Of a DNA stretch of 7,785 nucleotides, positions 1-5,005 are shown in pieces; position 1 is the stretch's first letter, and each line of letters opens with the position of its first letter. The notes under the pieces are model-generated. The model saw only the letters and a program-made list of their open reading frames with translations, was not told where the DNA came from and searched no databases. The translations under genes were made by a program, and so were the position numbers. Source of the stretch: Anaerovibrio sp. (GTDB lineage Bacteria > Bacillota > Negativicutes > Selenomonadales > Selenomonadaceae); assembly GCA_016302095.1 (NCBI GenBank), contig JAEDOE010000046.1:1-7785 (forward strand), written 5' to 3'.

Positions 1-62
1 TCTAAAAATTATCCATGTAATGGAATTTCAGATTTTGTTCGCACAAATCTTGTTTCATTTAT

Positions 63-127
63 ATTCTGCATCCGCATGGCGGACACAGAATCCAACATCT
101 GGCTTGAAATCATGTGTGCATGATTTC
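63..127 (-). other. Two leader hairpins of the rRNA precursor
   Basis: Hairpin one has GAAATCATG (106-114) facing CATGATTTC (119-127), a perfect 9-bp stem with a 4-nt loop just downstream of boxA. Hairpin two has ATTCTG (63-68) facing CAGAAT (86-91) and TCCGC (71-75) facing GCGGA (79-83), with a 2-by-2 internal loop and a 3-nt loop. A third, imperfect one spans about 30-51. None is followed by a T-tract in the leftward direction, so they look like leader folding or processing elements rather than terminators. Confidence 0.55.
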
Positions 128-141
128 TTATTGCATTGTTT

Positions 142-156
142 AGTTTTCAAGGAACA
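142..156 (-). promoter_or_regulatory. boxA antitermination element of the rRNA leader
   Basis: Read leftward the sequence is TGTTCCTTGAAAACT, one base from the B. subtilis-type rRNA boxA as I recall it (TGTTCTTTGAAAACT). BoxA in the nascent RNA is the NusB/NusE loading site that lets polymerase pass terminators in rRNA operons. Its position about 70-80 nt below the P2 start and ahead of the first rRNA gene is as expected. Confidence 0.7.
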
Positions 157-231
157 CTGCCTCTCTGTCATCAACAGCCTGTAAAAGCTCTGTAAGCTTT
201 TTGTAAGACCGCTGTGCGAGTCAGCTTTTAT

Positions 232-260
232 ATAATATCTCAAAGCGTTCATTTTGTCAA
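232..260 (-). promoter_or_regulatory. rRNA operon promoter P2
   Basis: Leftward TTGACA (255-260), a 17-nt spacer and TATTAT (232-237), a near-consensus sigma-70 promoter. An A/T-tract block at 265-282, immediately upstream of the -35, resembles an UP element. The start is expected near 225-228. Confidence 0.75.
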
Positions 261-361
261 GAACTTTTTTGAAATATTTTTTGTCATCTCCGCTCTACTG
301 AATTGTATAGAACTTTTAATATATTCTTTACAACTCTGTGTCAGTAGCGACAACGATGTAT

Positions 362-390
362 ATATTACACGAAAAGCAACCTCATGTCAA
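362..390 (-). promoter_or_regulatory. rRNA operon promoter P1
   Basis: Leftward TTGACA (385-390), a 17-nt spacer and TAATAT (362-367). The sequence upstream (391-410) is an A-run/T-run block like that above P2, fitting an UP element. The expected start is near 354-357, about 130 nt above the P2 start. A weaker third candidate, CTGACA (339-344) with TATTAA (316-321) at 17 nt, lies between the two. Confidence 0.68.
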
Positions 391-476
391 CACTTTTTTA
401 AAAAAATTTCCCATATATTTTTCACATATTCCCCAGCCTACTATCCAGGAAGCATTTCATACAGCGGTTAGCAGTT

Positions 477-548
477 TCAGGCTTCGCCAGCTCCCCCGCC
501 CCCACTTTCAGTCTTTTCGTAACCTCCGATTAATTGCCGCAGTATCAT
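477..548 (-). CDS. Possible 23-codon glycine-rich small ORF
   Basis: An ATG at 546-548 opens a 23-residue frame ending in TGA at 477-479. The peptide has a basic/hydrophobic start (MILRQLIGGYEK) and a glycine-rich acidic tail (TESGGGGAGEA). I see no Shine-Dalgarno before the ATG and no promoter dedicated to it. It lies between rRNA promoter P1 and the structured RNA, in a 190-nt stretch (391-580) that otherwise holds nothing I can name. The G-run coding for the tail (about 489-506) could equally be non-coding. Function unknown; called only because the frame and tail look non-random. Confidence 0.18.
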   Translation of the reverse strand: MILRQLIGGYEKTESGGGGAGEA

Positions 549-580
549 GTAATGAAGTATCGTTAATTACTTTGCTTGTA

Positions 581-919
581 TCTGTTCAGACAAAAAAGGA
601 TGGGTAGCAGCATGTGCCCAACGAAAACCTTGAGTGCAGCCTTGCTTCTTAGCGAGTGCAAGCGCAAGCGAAGCAGGAGCTTAGAAGCGCGAGGCACAGG
701 GGATGACGAAACCCTATTGACATGAATTAGTTTCGAGGATAAATCCTTGTATGCTAGGCGGAGGAGGAAGGCATGGTGGTTCCATGCCGACCGACGACAA
801 CAACGCAGACAAGGATTTAGACCGAAAATAATCATGGATATAGGGTTTTGTCACCCCTCGGAGCGAGAGCGTGTTTTCGTGGGTACTGCTGCTGCCCATC
901 CCATTACAGTCTGAACAGA
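581..919 (+). ncRNA. Candidate large structured RNA of unknown family (branched rod, 339 nt)
   Basis: The two ends pair over a long distance. TCTGTTCAGAC (581-591) matches GTCTGAACAGA (909-919). After a 6/7-nt internal loop, 598-628 pairs with 873-901 as a stem of about 29 bp with only two single-base bulges. Further in, 699-717 pairs with 840-857 (one bulged A), 721-735 with 823-836 (one bulge, one mismatch), 740-750 with 809-819 (perfect 11 bp), and an apical hairpin 770-776/782-788 has a TGGTT loop. Two side hairpins branch off: about 634-697, with 644-653 facing 679-688, and a small one at 857-867. Three stem pairs (605/894, 616/884, 708/849) are G-U on the + strand but A-C on the - strand, favouring + transcription. 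Against this, on the - strand six T (592-597) follow the 598-612 stem arm like a terminator. No good promoter was found: TTGCCG (534-539) and TATCGT (558-563) at 18 nt is weak. It matches no tmRNA, RNase P, SRP or 6S hallmark that I know. A palindromic MITE-like element is the main alternative. Confidence 0.55.
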
Positions 920-954
920 GTCCACGCATTAAAAAACTATTTCAATATATATGC

Positions 955-979
955 TCGTAGTAACAAACATCCACTACGA
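955..979. other. Small hairpin downstream of the antiporter gene
   Basis: TCGTAGT (955-961) faces ACTACGA (973-979), a perfect 7-bp stem with an 11-nt loop, lying 12 nt past the antiporter stop codon. Leftward it is followed by an AT-rich run rather than a clean T-tract, so it is at best a weak terminator for that gene. Apart from it, 920-990 holds nothing else I recognise. Confidence 0.3.
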
Positions 980-990
980 AAAACTGAAAC

Positions 991-2496
991 TCAATGTTCT
1001 ATGTCCACCGGCCGTACCTTCACATAAATCAAAGCCATAATCCCAGCCATAATCACCACAGCCGTTGCCAGCCCCAGCCAGCCGTTATTGGTAAACCCGT
1101 CCACCACAAAGCCGACAAAGCTGGCACTTGCCACAATGGCCACATAAGGAATCTGGGTGCTCACATGGTCAATATGGCTGCACTGTGCCCCGGCAGAGGC
1201 AAGAATGGTCGTATCTGAAATCGGCGAAGCGTGGTCACCGCCCACTGCCCCGGACAGGATAGCAGCCACGGTAATCACCAGCAGATTCTGGTCCCCGGTA
1301 CCGATAACAGCAATGGCAATCGGAATCAGGATGCCAAAAGTACCCCAGGAAGTGCCGGTAGCAAAAGCCAGAATAATCGCCACAATAAAGAAGATTGCCG
1401 GCAGGAAAACCAGCACGCTGGCATTGGCGCTGACCAGCTGCCCTACATAGCCCCCCAGATTCAGGTACTTATCGCTGCAAATGCCGGACAAGGTCCAGGC
1501 AAAGCACAAAATCAGATTGGCCGGCGTCATAGCCTTGAAGCCCTGCACAAAGGTCTCGCAGAAGGAGCTAAAGCTGATAACCCCCCGAGGCAGATACAAA
1601 AATGCCGTAAACACAAAGGCGATAAAAGAACCAAACACCAATGACTTGCTGGAATCACAGTTGGCAAACGCCTCCTGAATGCCCACGCCATCATGAATGC
1701 CGCCAGTATACAGCATGCCGTATACACAGGCACCAATCAGCACCAGCAGCGGCAGCACCAAATCAATAATCCTGCCATTGCCCCCTGGCTGCACTTCCTC
1801 GCTGTCCCGGTACTCGTCAGGCACAATAAACTTCTCCTGATTCTTCTTCACATACTTCGCCATGGAAAAAAGATCCCGCTGGGAGCAGACAATAAACAGC
1901 ATAAACGCCATAGTCAGCCAGGCGTAAAGGTTAAACGGTATCGTCTGCAAAAACAGGCTGAAGCCGTCAATAGTGCTGCCCTCAGGCAGGGAGGAGCCTA
2001 CAGCGGCAGCCCAGCTGGACACAGGGGCAAGAATGCAGATAGGCGCAGCCGTAGCGTCAATAATATACGCCAGCTTGGCACGGGACACCTTGAACTTGTC
2101 CGTAATCGGGCGCATGACCGTACCCACTGTCAGGCAGTTAAAATAGTCATCAATAAAAATAACCAGCCCCAAAAGAGCCGTCAGCAGCATGGAGCTGCGA
2201 CGTCCCTTAATGGTCCTTGCCGCCCACTCGCCATAGGCGCGGGTAGCGCCGGAACGGGTAATTGCCGCCACCAGGATGCCCAGGATAACCAGAAACACCA
2301 GAATGTTGATATTGCCCCCAACCTTGCTTGCCATAACCTCAAACATGGTCATAATCGCATTCAACACATTGAACTCGGTGTACAGGAGCGCACCGGAAAA
2401 AATACCGATGAGCAGTGACATGTACACCTCTTTTGTCGCCAGCGCCAGCACAATCGTAATAATCGGCGGCAGCACTGACCAAACACTTTCAGCCAT
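991..2496 (-). CDS. NhaC-family Na+/H+ antiporter (ion antiporter of the NhaC/MleN type)
   Basis: A 501-residue integral membrane protein with about a dozen hydrophobic segments, the usual size for the NhaC family. Family-type stretches visible are FIDDYFN near 114-120 (acidic residues inside a membrane segment), ATGTSWGTFGI near 379-389, and GDHASPISDTT near 420-430 followed by a histidine-rich HIDHVSTQ (441-448). Members exchange Na+ for H+ across the cytoplasmic membrane; the MleN branch couples this to malate/lactate exchange, so the exact substrate cannot be fixed from sequence. The ATG start has GGGAAGG 4 nt upstream (2501-2507) and GAGGAAAG 12 nt upstream (2509-2516). It lies downstream of the ROK kinase on the same strand but behind a terminator and its own promoter, so it is probably a separate unit for ion and pH homeostasis and not part of sugar catabolism. 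Confidence 0.9.
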   Translation of the reverse strand: MAESVWSVLPPIITIVLALATKEVYMSLLIGIFSGALLYTEFNVLNAIMTMFEVMASKVGGNINILVFLVILGILVAAITRSGATRAYGEWAARTIKGRRSSMLLTALLGLVIFIDDYFNCLTVGTVMRPITDKFKVSRAKLAYIIDATAAPICILAPVSSWAAAVGSSLPEGSTIDGFSLFLQTIPFNLYAWLTMAFMLFIVCSQRDLFSMAKYVKKNQEKFIVPDEYRDSEEVQPGGNGRIIDLVLPLLVLIGACVYGMLYTGGIHDGVGIQEAFANCDSSKSLVFGSFIAFVFTAFLYLPRGVISFSSFCETFVQGFKAMTPANLILCFAWTLSGICSDKYLNLGGYVGQLVSANASVLVFLPAIFFIVAIILAFATGTSWGTFGILIPIAIAVIGTGDQNLLVITVAAILSGAVGGDHASPISDTTILASAGAQCSHIDHVSTQIPYVAIVASASFVGFVVDGFTNNGWLGLATAVVIMAGIMALIYVKVRPVDIEH

Positions 2497-2516
2497 AATA
2501 CCTTCCCACTTTCCTC

Positions 2517-2572
2517 AAAAAAAATACAATACCTCAGTGCAGCATCTATAACACTGCACTAAAGTATTGTAT
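2517..2572 (-). terminator. Rho-independent terminator of the sugar kinase gene
   Basis: The arms 2524-2542 and 2554-2572 pair over 19 bp with an 11-nt loop. Two positions are G-U on the leftward RNA and would be mismatches on the other strand, so the stem is built for leftward transcription. It is followed directly by eight T (2517-2524 on the leftward strand). It ends only 20 nt before the antiporter ATG and overlaps that gene's promoter. Confidence 0.85.
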
Positions 2573-2594
2573 AGCAAAAAAGCATATTTCTCAA
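2566..2594 (-). promoter_or_regulatory. Promoter of the antiporter gene, nested in the kinase terminator
   Basis: Leftward TTGAGA (2589-2594), a 17-nt spacer and TACAAT (2566-2571): each box is one base off consensus. The expected start is near 2559-2560, inside the terminator stem. The transcript would then begin with AGTGCAG, which can still pair with CTGCACT (read leftward from 2542) as a 5'-end hairpin of 7 bp, but it lacks the basal part of the stem adjoining the T-tract. Confidence 0.7.
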
Positions 2595-2633
2595 GTACGT
2601 TTAAGAGAAAAGCAAAAATTATAAAAATTAATA

Positions 2634-3524
2634 TCACTGCTTCTGCTGCAGGAAATGATATACCGCGCCAATCAGATTGGCTGCATTGCCAAACTCAGCC
2701 CTGGTCACCTGCGGACGAATCCTGGCAATCCCGACTTTGTCCAAAATAGCATGGAGATGACGGGTAATATTTTCCACAAAACCCTCCCGCTCACTGATGG
2801 CACCGCCAATCACAAAAAGCTCCGGGTCAAAGCTGTACTGGATATTGTACACCGCCCTTGCCAGCTGGCTATACATGTCCTCAATCGCCTCCTGGGCAAT
2901 CCTGTCCCCGTTGGCCTGCAGCTCAAAGACCTCCTTGCCGTTCAGGGCATCCTTGTCCATGCCCTTGGCCAGTGCCACATGCTCTGCCAGGGCACGGGTG
3001 GAAGCTGCCTCACTGAGCACCGTGCCCTTGTCATCCACTACCATAAAACCGAACTCGCCCCCATGCAGGTGGCAGCCATGGTGCACGCGCCGCCCCTTGA
3101 CAACGGCACCGCCTACGCCGCTGCCGATTACCAGGAACACCACATCCTGGCAGTACTTGGCAGCTCCCAGCCAAACCTCGCCCAGAGCCGCACAGTTGGC
3201 ATCATTCTCCATGGTCACAGGCAGCCCCAGCTTTTCCTCCAAGGCCTTCTTTATATTAAAATCATGAATGTACGGCAGGGCACTGGCGCCACCAATCACC
3301 CCTGCCTCATCATCAACGGCCCCCGGCAGGCTGAAAGCAGCCCCCTCCAGCTCATATGCCGCAGCCAGGCCTTCCTTGGCTGCCACCAGCTCGCTGTAAA
3401 AATCCTCCAGATTATCCGGCGTCAGTATACTCCCCTTCCGCAGTATCTGCCCATCCTCGCTCATTACGGAAAACTTTATGCTGCTGCCGCCTACATCAAA
3501 CCCCAAAATTGCCACTAAATTCAT
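2634..3524 (-). CDS. ROK-family sugar kinase lacking the zinc motif
   Basis: 296 residues, the usual length for a ROK kinase. The N-terminal phosphate-binding motif GFDVGGSSIK is at 8-17, ENDAN with the catalytic-base aspartate D108 at 106-110, GSGVGGAVV at 134-142, and a second nucleotide-binding stretch IGGAIS at 239-244. It transfers phosphate from ATP to a hexose or related sugar in the cytoplasm. The normal ExGH is here EFGF (157-160) and the following Cys-rich zinc motif (CxCGxxGC) is absent, as in some ROK members such as beta-glucoside kinases. That makes plain glucokinase less certain; mannose, a glycoside or an amino sugar are possible substrates. ATG at 3524 is preferred because AGGAAG (3533-3538) lies 8 nt upstream; an upstream in-frame TTG at 3545 lacks this support. 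It has a strong promoter and is divergent from the esterase gene. Confidence 0.85.
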   Translation of the reverse strand: MNLVAILGFDVGGSSIKFSVMSEDGQILRKGSILTPDNLEDFYSELVAAKEGLAAAYELEGAAFSLPGAVDDEAGVIGGASALPYIHDFNIKKALEEKLGLPVTMENDANCAALGEVWLGAAKYCQDVVFLVIGSGVGGAVVKGRRVHHGCHLHGGEFGFMVVDDKGTVLSEAASTRALAEHVALAKGMDKDALNGKEVFELQANGDRIAQEAIEDMYSQLARAVYNIQYSFDPELFVIGGAISEREGFVENITRHLHAILDKVGIARIRPQVTRAEFGNAANLIGAVYHFLQQKQ

Positions 3525-3618
3525 CCTCTCTGCTTCCTGGTTCAAGCATCATCAATACCAATACCAATACTAATATCAACAATACAAGTATTAATGCGAT
3601 TATCGATACAAGCATCAT
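3496..3618 (-). CDS. Small hydrophobic ORF (40 codons) in the kinase leader, overlapping the kinase start
   Basis: ATG at 3616-3618 opens a frame of 40 residues ending in TGA at 3496-3498, so it overlaps the first 29 nt of the kinase gene in another frame. Residues 1-25 are almost entirely L, V, I, M and A (one predicted transmembrane segment); 26-40 are polar and acidic (EPGSREDEF). The ATG lies only about 3-5 nt below the predicted transcription start, so it would be translated as a leaderless or nearly leaderless message; there is no Shine-Dalgarno. Much of the Leu-Val run comes from a degenerate 6-bp repeat. It could be a membrane small protein, a translation-coupled leader peptide for the kinase, or a chance frame in a repeat. 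Confidence 0.35.
   Translation of the reverse strand: MMLVSIIALILVLLILVLVLVLMMLEPGSREDEFSGNFGV
3554..3577. repeat. Degenerate hexamer tandem repeat
   Basis: Four consecutive 6-mers: AATACC, AATACC, AATACT, AATATC. The block sits between two 10-nt direct copies of CAAGCATCAT (3543-3552 and 3609-3618) spaced 66 bp apart. Both the repeat unit and the spacing are multiples of three, so length changes would keep the small hydrophobic ORF in frame. Confidence 0.7.
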
Positions 3619-3628
3619 TGTGGCTTCA

Positions 3629-3657
3629 ATTATAATACATATTGCTTTATATGTCAA
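3629..3657 (-). promoter_or_regulatory. Promoter of the kinase transcript
   Basis: Leftward TTGACA (3652-3657), a 17-nt spacer and TATAAT (3629-3634): a perfect consensus sigma-70 promoter. The start is expected near 3621-3622, giving a leader of about 97 nt before the kinase ATG that contains the small ORF. Confidence 0.85.
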
Positions 3658-3658
3658 C

Positions 3659-3674
3659 AAATGATATATCTTTT
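3659..3674. promoter_or_regulatory. Candidate operator between divergent kinase and esterase promoters
   Basis: AAATGATATATCTTTT is a 16-bp palindrome with a single mismatched pair, lying just outside the kinase -35 box and 25 bp from the esterase -35 box. A 13/16 match (other strand) sits beside the mannanase -35 box at 6482-6497. The position suits a regulator of both divergent genes; the AT-rich surroundings make chance similarity possible. Confidence 0.35.
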
Positions 3675-3698
3675 ATTTTATTTTCTCATTTCTTTTAA

Positions 3699-3728
3699 TT
3701 GACAAAAAGGACTTTACGACTATATAAT
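3699..3728 (+). promoter_or_regulatory. Promoter of the esterase gene
   Basis: TTGACA (3699-3704), an 18-nt spacer and TATAAT (3723-3728), perfect boxes. The start is expected near 3735, leaving a leader of about 35 nt. Confidence 0.82.
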
Positions 3729-3769
3729 ATCATTAGAGATTATTTTGCAACATACGAGGGTGATACGAT

Positions 3770-4879
3770 ATGATGCTAGAAGCCACGAACCAACTCCGTT
3801 CCATCCACATAGCTCCCAGCAAGCTGCACATCCAGTACTTCGGCCGCTGGGACAAAACCGATGCCAACAACTACCGCTGTGCCCAGGGTGCCATCTACAT
3901 CAAGCTGAATTTTACCGGCACCAGCATCAAGGCAAAGCTTTTGGACAAGACAAATTACTGGAAGGTCAGCATCGACAACGGCCCCTTCCGCAAGTTCCGC
4001 CCAGAAATAGGCACCACGCCTCTGGCAGAAAACCTCCTGCCCGGGGTGCACAAGCTGCTGCTGGTGCGCATGACCGAGGGCATACAGGGCATTTCCCAGT
4101 TTCAGGGCTTCATTGTGGACTGGGGGGCTGATATCGTCCGGCCTGACCTTCTAAAAACACGCCGCATCGAGTTCATCGGTGACTCCATTACCGCCGGTGC
4201 CAAAAACTCACCTGCTCCCGGCATCCCCAATCCCGGCTACTATGACATAGAGGACAACGACATGGCCTACGGCCCCCAGCTGGCCAGGATGCTGGAGGCT
4301 GACTACAGCGTGCTGGGCGTATCCGGGGAGGGGCTCATCCACCAGTGGGACGAAATCCGCCCCTACAACCGTGTCCACACTGCTGACCGCTACAAATGGA
4401 CATTGTACTCCGACAGCTTCAAGGGCAACCAGCTGTGGGATCCGGAGCAGTTCCCTGTAGATGCCGTGCTCATCTGCATCGGCACCAACGATTTCATCGA
4501 CCAGAAGCCAAATTTTGAAGTGGAAACCTATGCCGACCTGGACGGCAGGAACCGCATTCCCACCCAGGCTGAGTTCATCAAAAACTACACGGAGCTCCTC
4601 CGCACCGTCCGCAGCATCAACCCGGAAGCAGCCATCATCTGCATTGAGCCGGTGCCGGACTGGGTGGGTGCCGACGTCCGCTACTGGATCTGCCTCAGCA
4701 TCAACCAGCTGAAAGCCCAGGGGGAAAAGAATATCCACTACATCCCCCTGAACGTGCCGGAGCCGCTCCTGAAAGAAGCCGACTACGCCAACGACCTGAC
4801 CCATCCTACCGCAGAGGGAGCCAGGAAAATCGCCCTCTACCTCAAGAACAAGGTAGCAGCCATCATGCAATGGCTCTAA
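3770..4879 (+). CDS. SGNH/GDSL acetyl esterase, CE2-like two-domain architecture
   Basis: 369 residues. About 15-125 form a beta-rich N-terminal domain without catalytic motifs, as in CE2 carbohydrate esterases, followed by an SGNH hydrolase domain. The nucleophile serine is S139 in GDSIT (137-141); block II glycines lie at 186-188 (SGEG); GTND with its asparagine is at 238-241; the DxxH block is D342-L-T-H345. CE2 enzymes remove O-acetyl groups from xylo-, manno- or gluco-configured sugars. No signal peptide is visible, unlike secreted CE2 enzymes, so it probably works in the cytoplasm on imported acetylated oligosaccharides. ATG 3770 is supported by GAGGGTG (3756-3762), 7 nt upstream; a second ATG follows at once. 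It is divergent from the sugar kinase and convergent with the mannanase, which fits a mannan-use locus. Family assignment is from motifs and architecture only. Confidence 0.82.
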   Translation: MMLEATNQLRSIHIAPSKLHIQYFGRWDKTDANNYRCAQGAIYIKLNFTGTSIKAKLLDKTNYWKVSIDNGPFRKFRPEIGTTPLAENLLPGVHKLLLVRMTEGIQGISQFQGFIVDWGADIVRPDLLKTRRIEFIGDSITAGAKNSPAPGIPNPGYYDIEDNDMAYGPQLARMLEADYSVLGVSGEGLIHQWDEIRPYNRVHTADRYKWTLYSDSFKGNQLWDPEQFPVDAVLICIGTNDFIDQKPNFEVETYADLDGRNRIPTQAEFIKNYTELLRTVRSINPEAAIICIEPVPDWVGADVRYWICLSINQLKAQGEKNIHYIPLNVPEPLLKEADYANDLTHPTAEGARKIALYLKNKVAAIMQWL

Positions 4880-4911
4880 CCCACTCCGCCCCCCTGATTA
4901 TCCCACAGCAA

Positions 4912-4957
4912 AAGCGGGACTGTATACTGCTCATCTCAGCAGCATACAGCCCCGCTT
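4912..4957. terminator. Bidirectional terminator between esterase and mannanase genes
   Basis: Arms 4912-4931 and 4938-4957 pair over 20 bp with a 6-nt loop. Two positions are G-U on the leftward RNA (A-C mismatches rightward), so the stem is complete for leftward transcripts. T-rich tails occur on both sides: TTATTTTATT rightward and a short TTTT leftward. It lies 32 nt past the esterase stop and about 48 nt past the mannanase stop, serving both convergent genes. Confidence 0.8.
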
Positions 4958-5005
4958 ATTTTATTGCCATGCTATTCTATATTCTGCCAGCCACTGGCCG
5001 CCTTG

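Larger units (their letters stand above)
1..225 (-). other. Leader (5' external spacer) of an rRNA operon, rRNA gene off the left edge
   Basis: This stretch has no convincing protein gene and reads leftward as the leader transcript of an rRNA operon. Seen directly: it starts below two tandem promoters, carries a boxA-type element and several short perfect hairpins, and runs to the window edge without reaching a recognisable rRNA 5' end. In Negativicutes and other Firmicutes the first gene after such a leader is normally 16S rRNA, so I infer that 16S lies just left of position 1. A 65-codon reading frame on this strand is low-complexity leader sequence and is not called. Confidence 0.72.

Noticed and set aside
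489..506. G-quadruplex on the leftward strand.
   Set aside because: Only two runs of five G and short GG runs; too few for a confident four-tract call.
717..745. TTGACA followed at 17 nt by TAAATC inside the structured region as a promoter.
   Set aside because: The -10 box is poor and both boxes are paired in the proposed stems.
563..929. Two long leftward reading frames (563-835 and 714-929) across the structured region.
   Set aside because: They lack ribosome-binding sites, overlap each other, and are explained by the nested stems, which leave few stop codons on the complementary strand.
1..990. CRISPR array, tRNA gene or insertion sequence.
   Set aside because: No regularly spaced direct repeats, no tRNA arms or anticodon pattern, and no transposase frame or target-site duplication were found.
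1231..2418. Several rightward frames of up to 241 codons opposite the antiporter gene.
   Set aside because: Low-complexity His/Gln/Asn-rich translations, typical shadows of a well-supported membrane-protein gene on the other strand.
2655..3518. A 287-codon rightward frame opposite the kinase gene.
   Set aside because: No family motifs or ribosome-binding site; the opposite strand has all ROK motifs.
4208..4870. A 220-codon leftward frame opposite the esterase gene.
   Set aside because: Val/Asp-rich shadow translation; the SGNH catalytic blocks are on the + strand.
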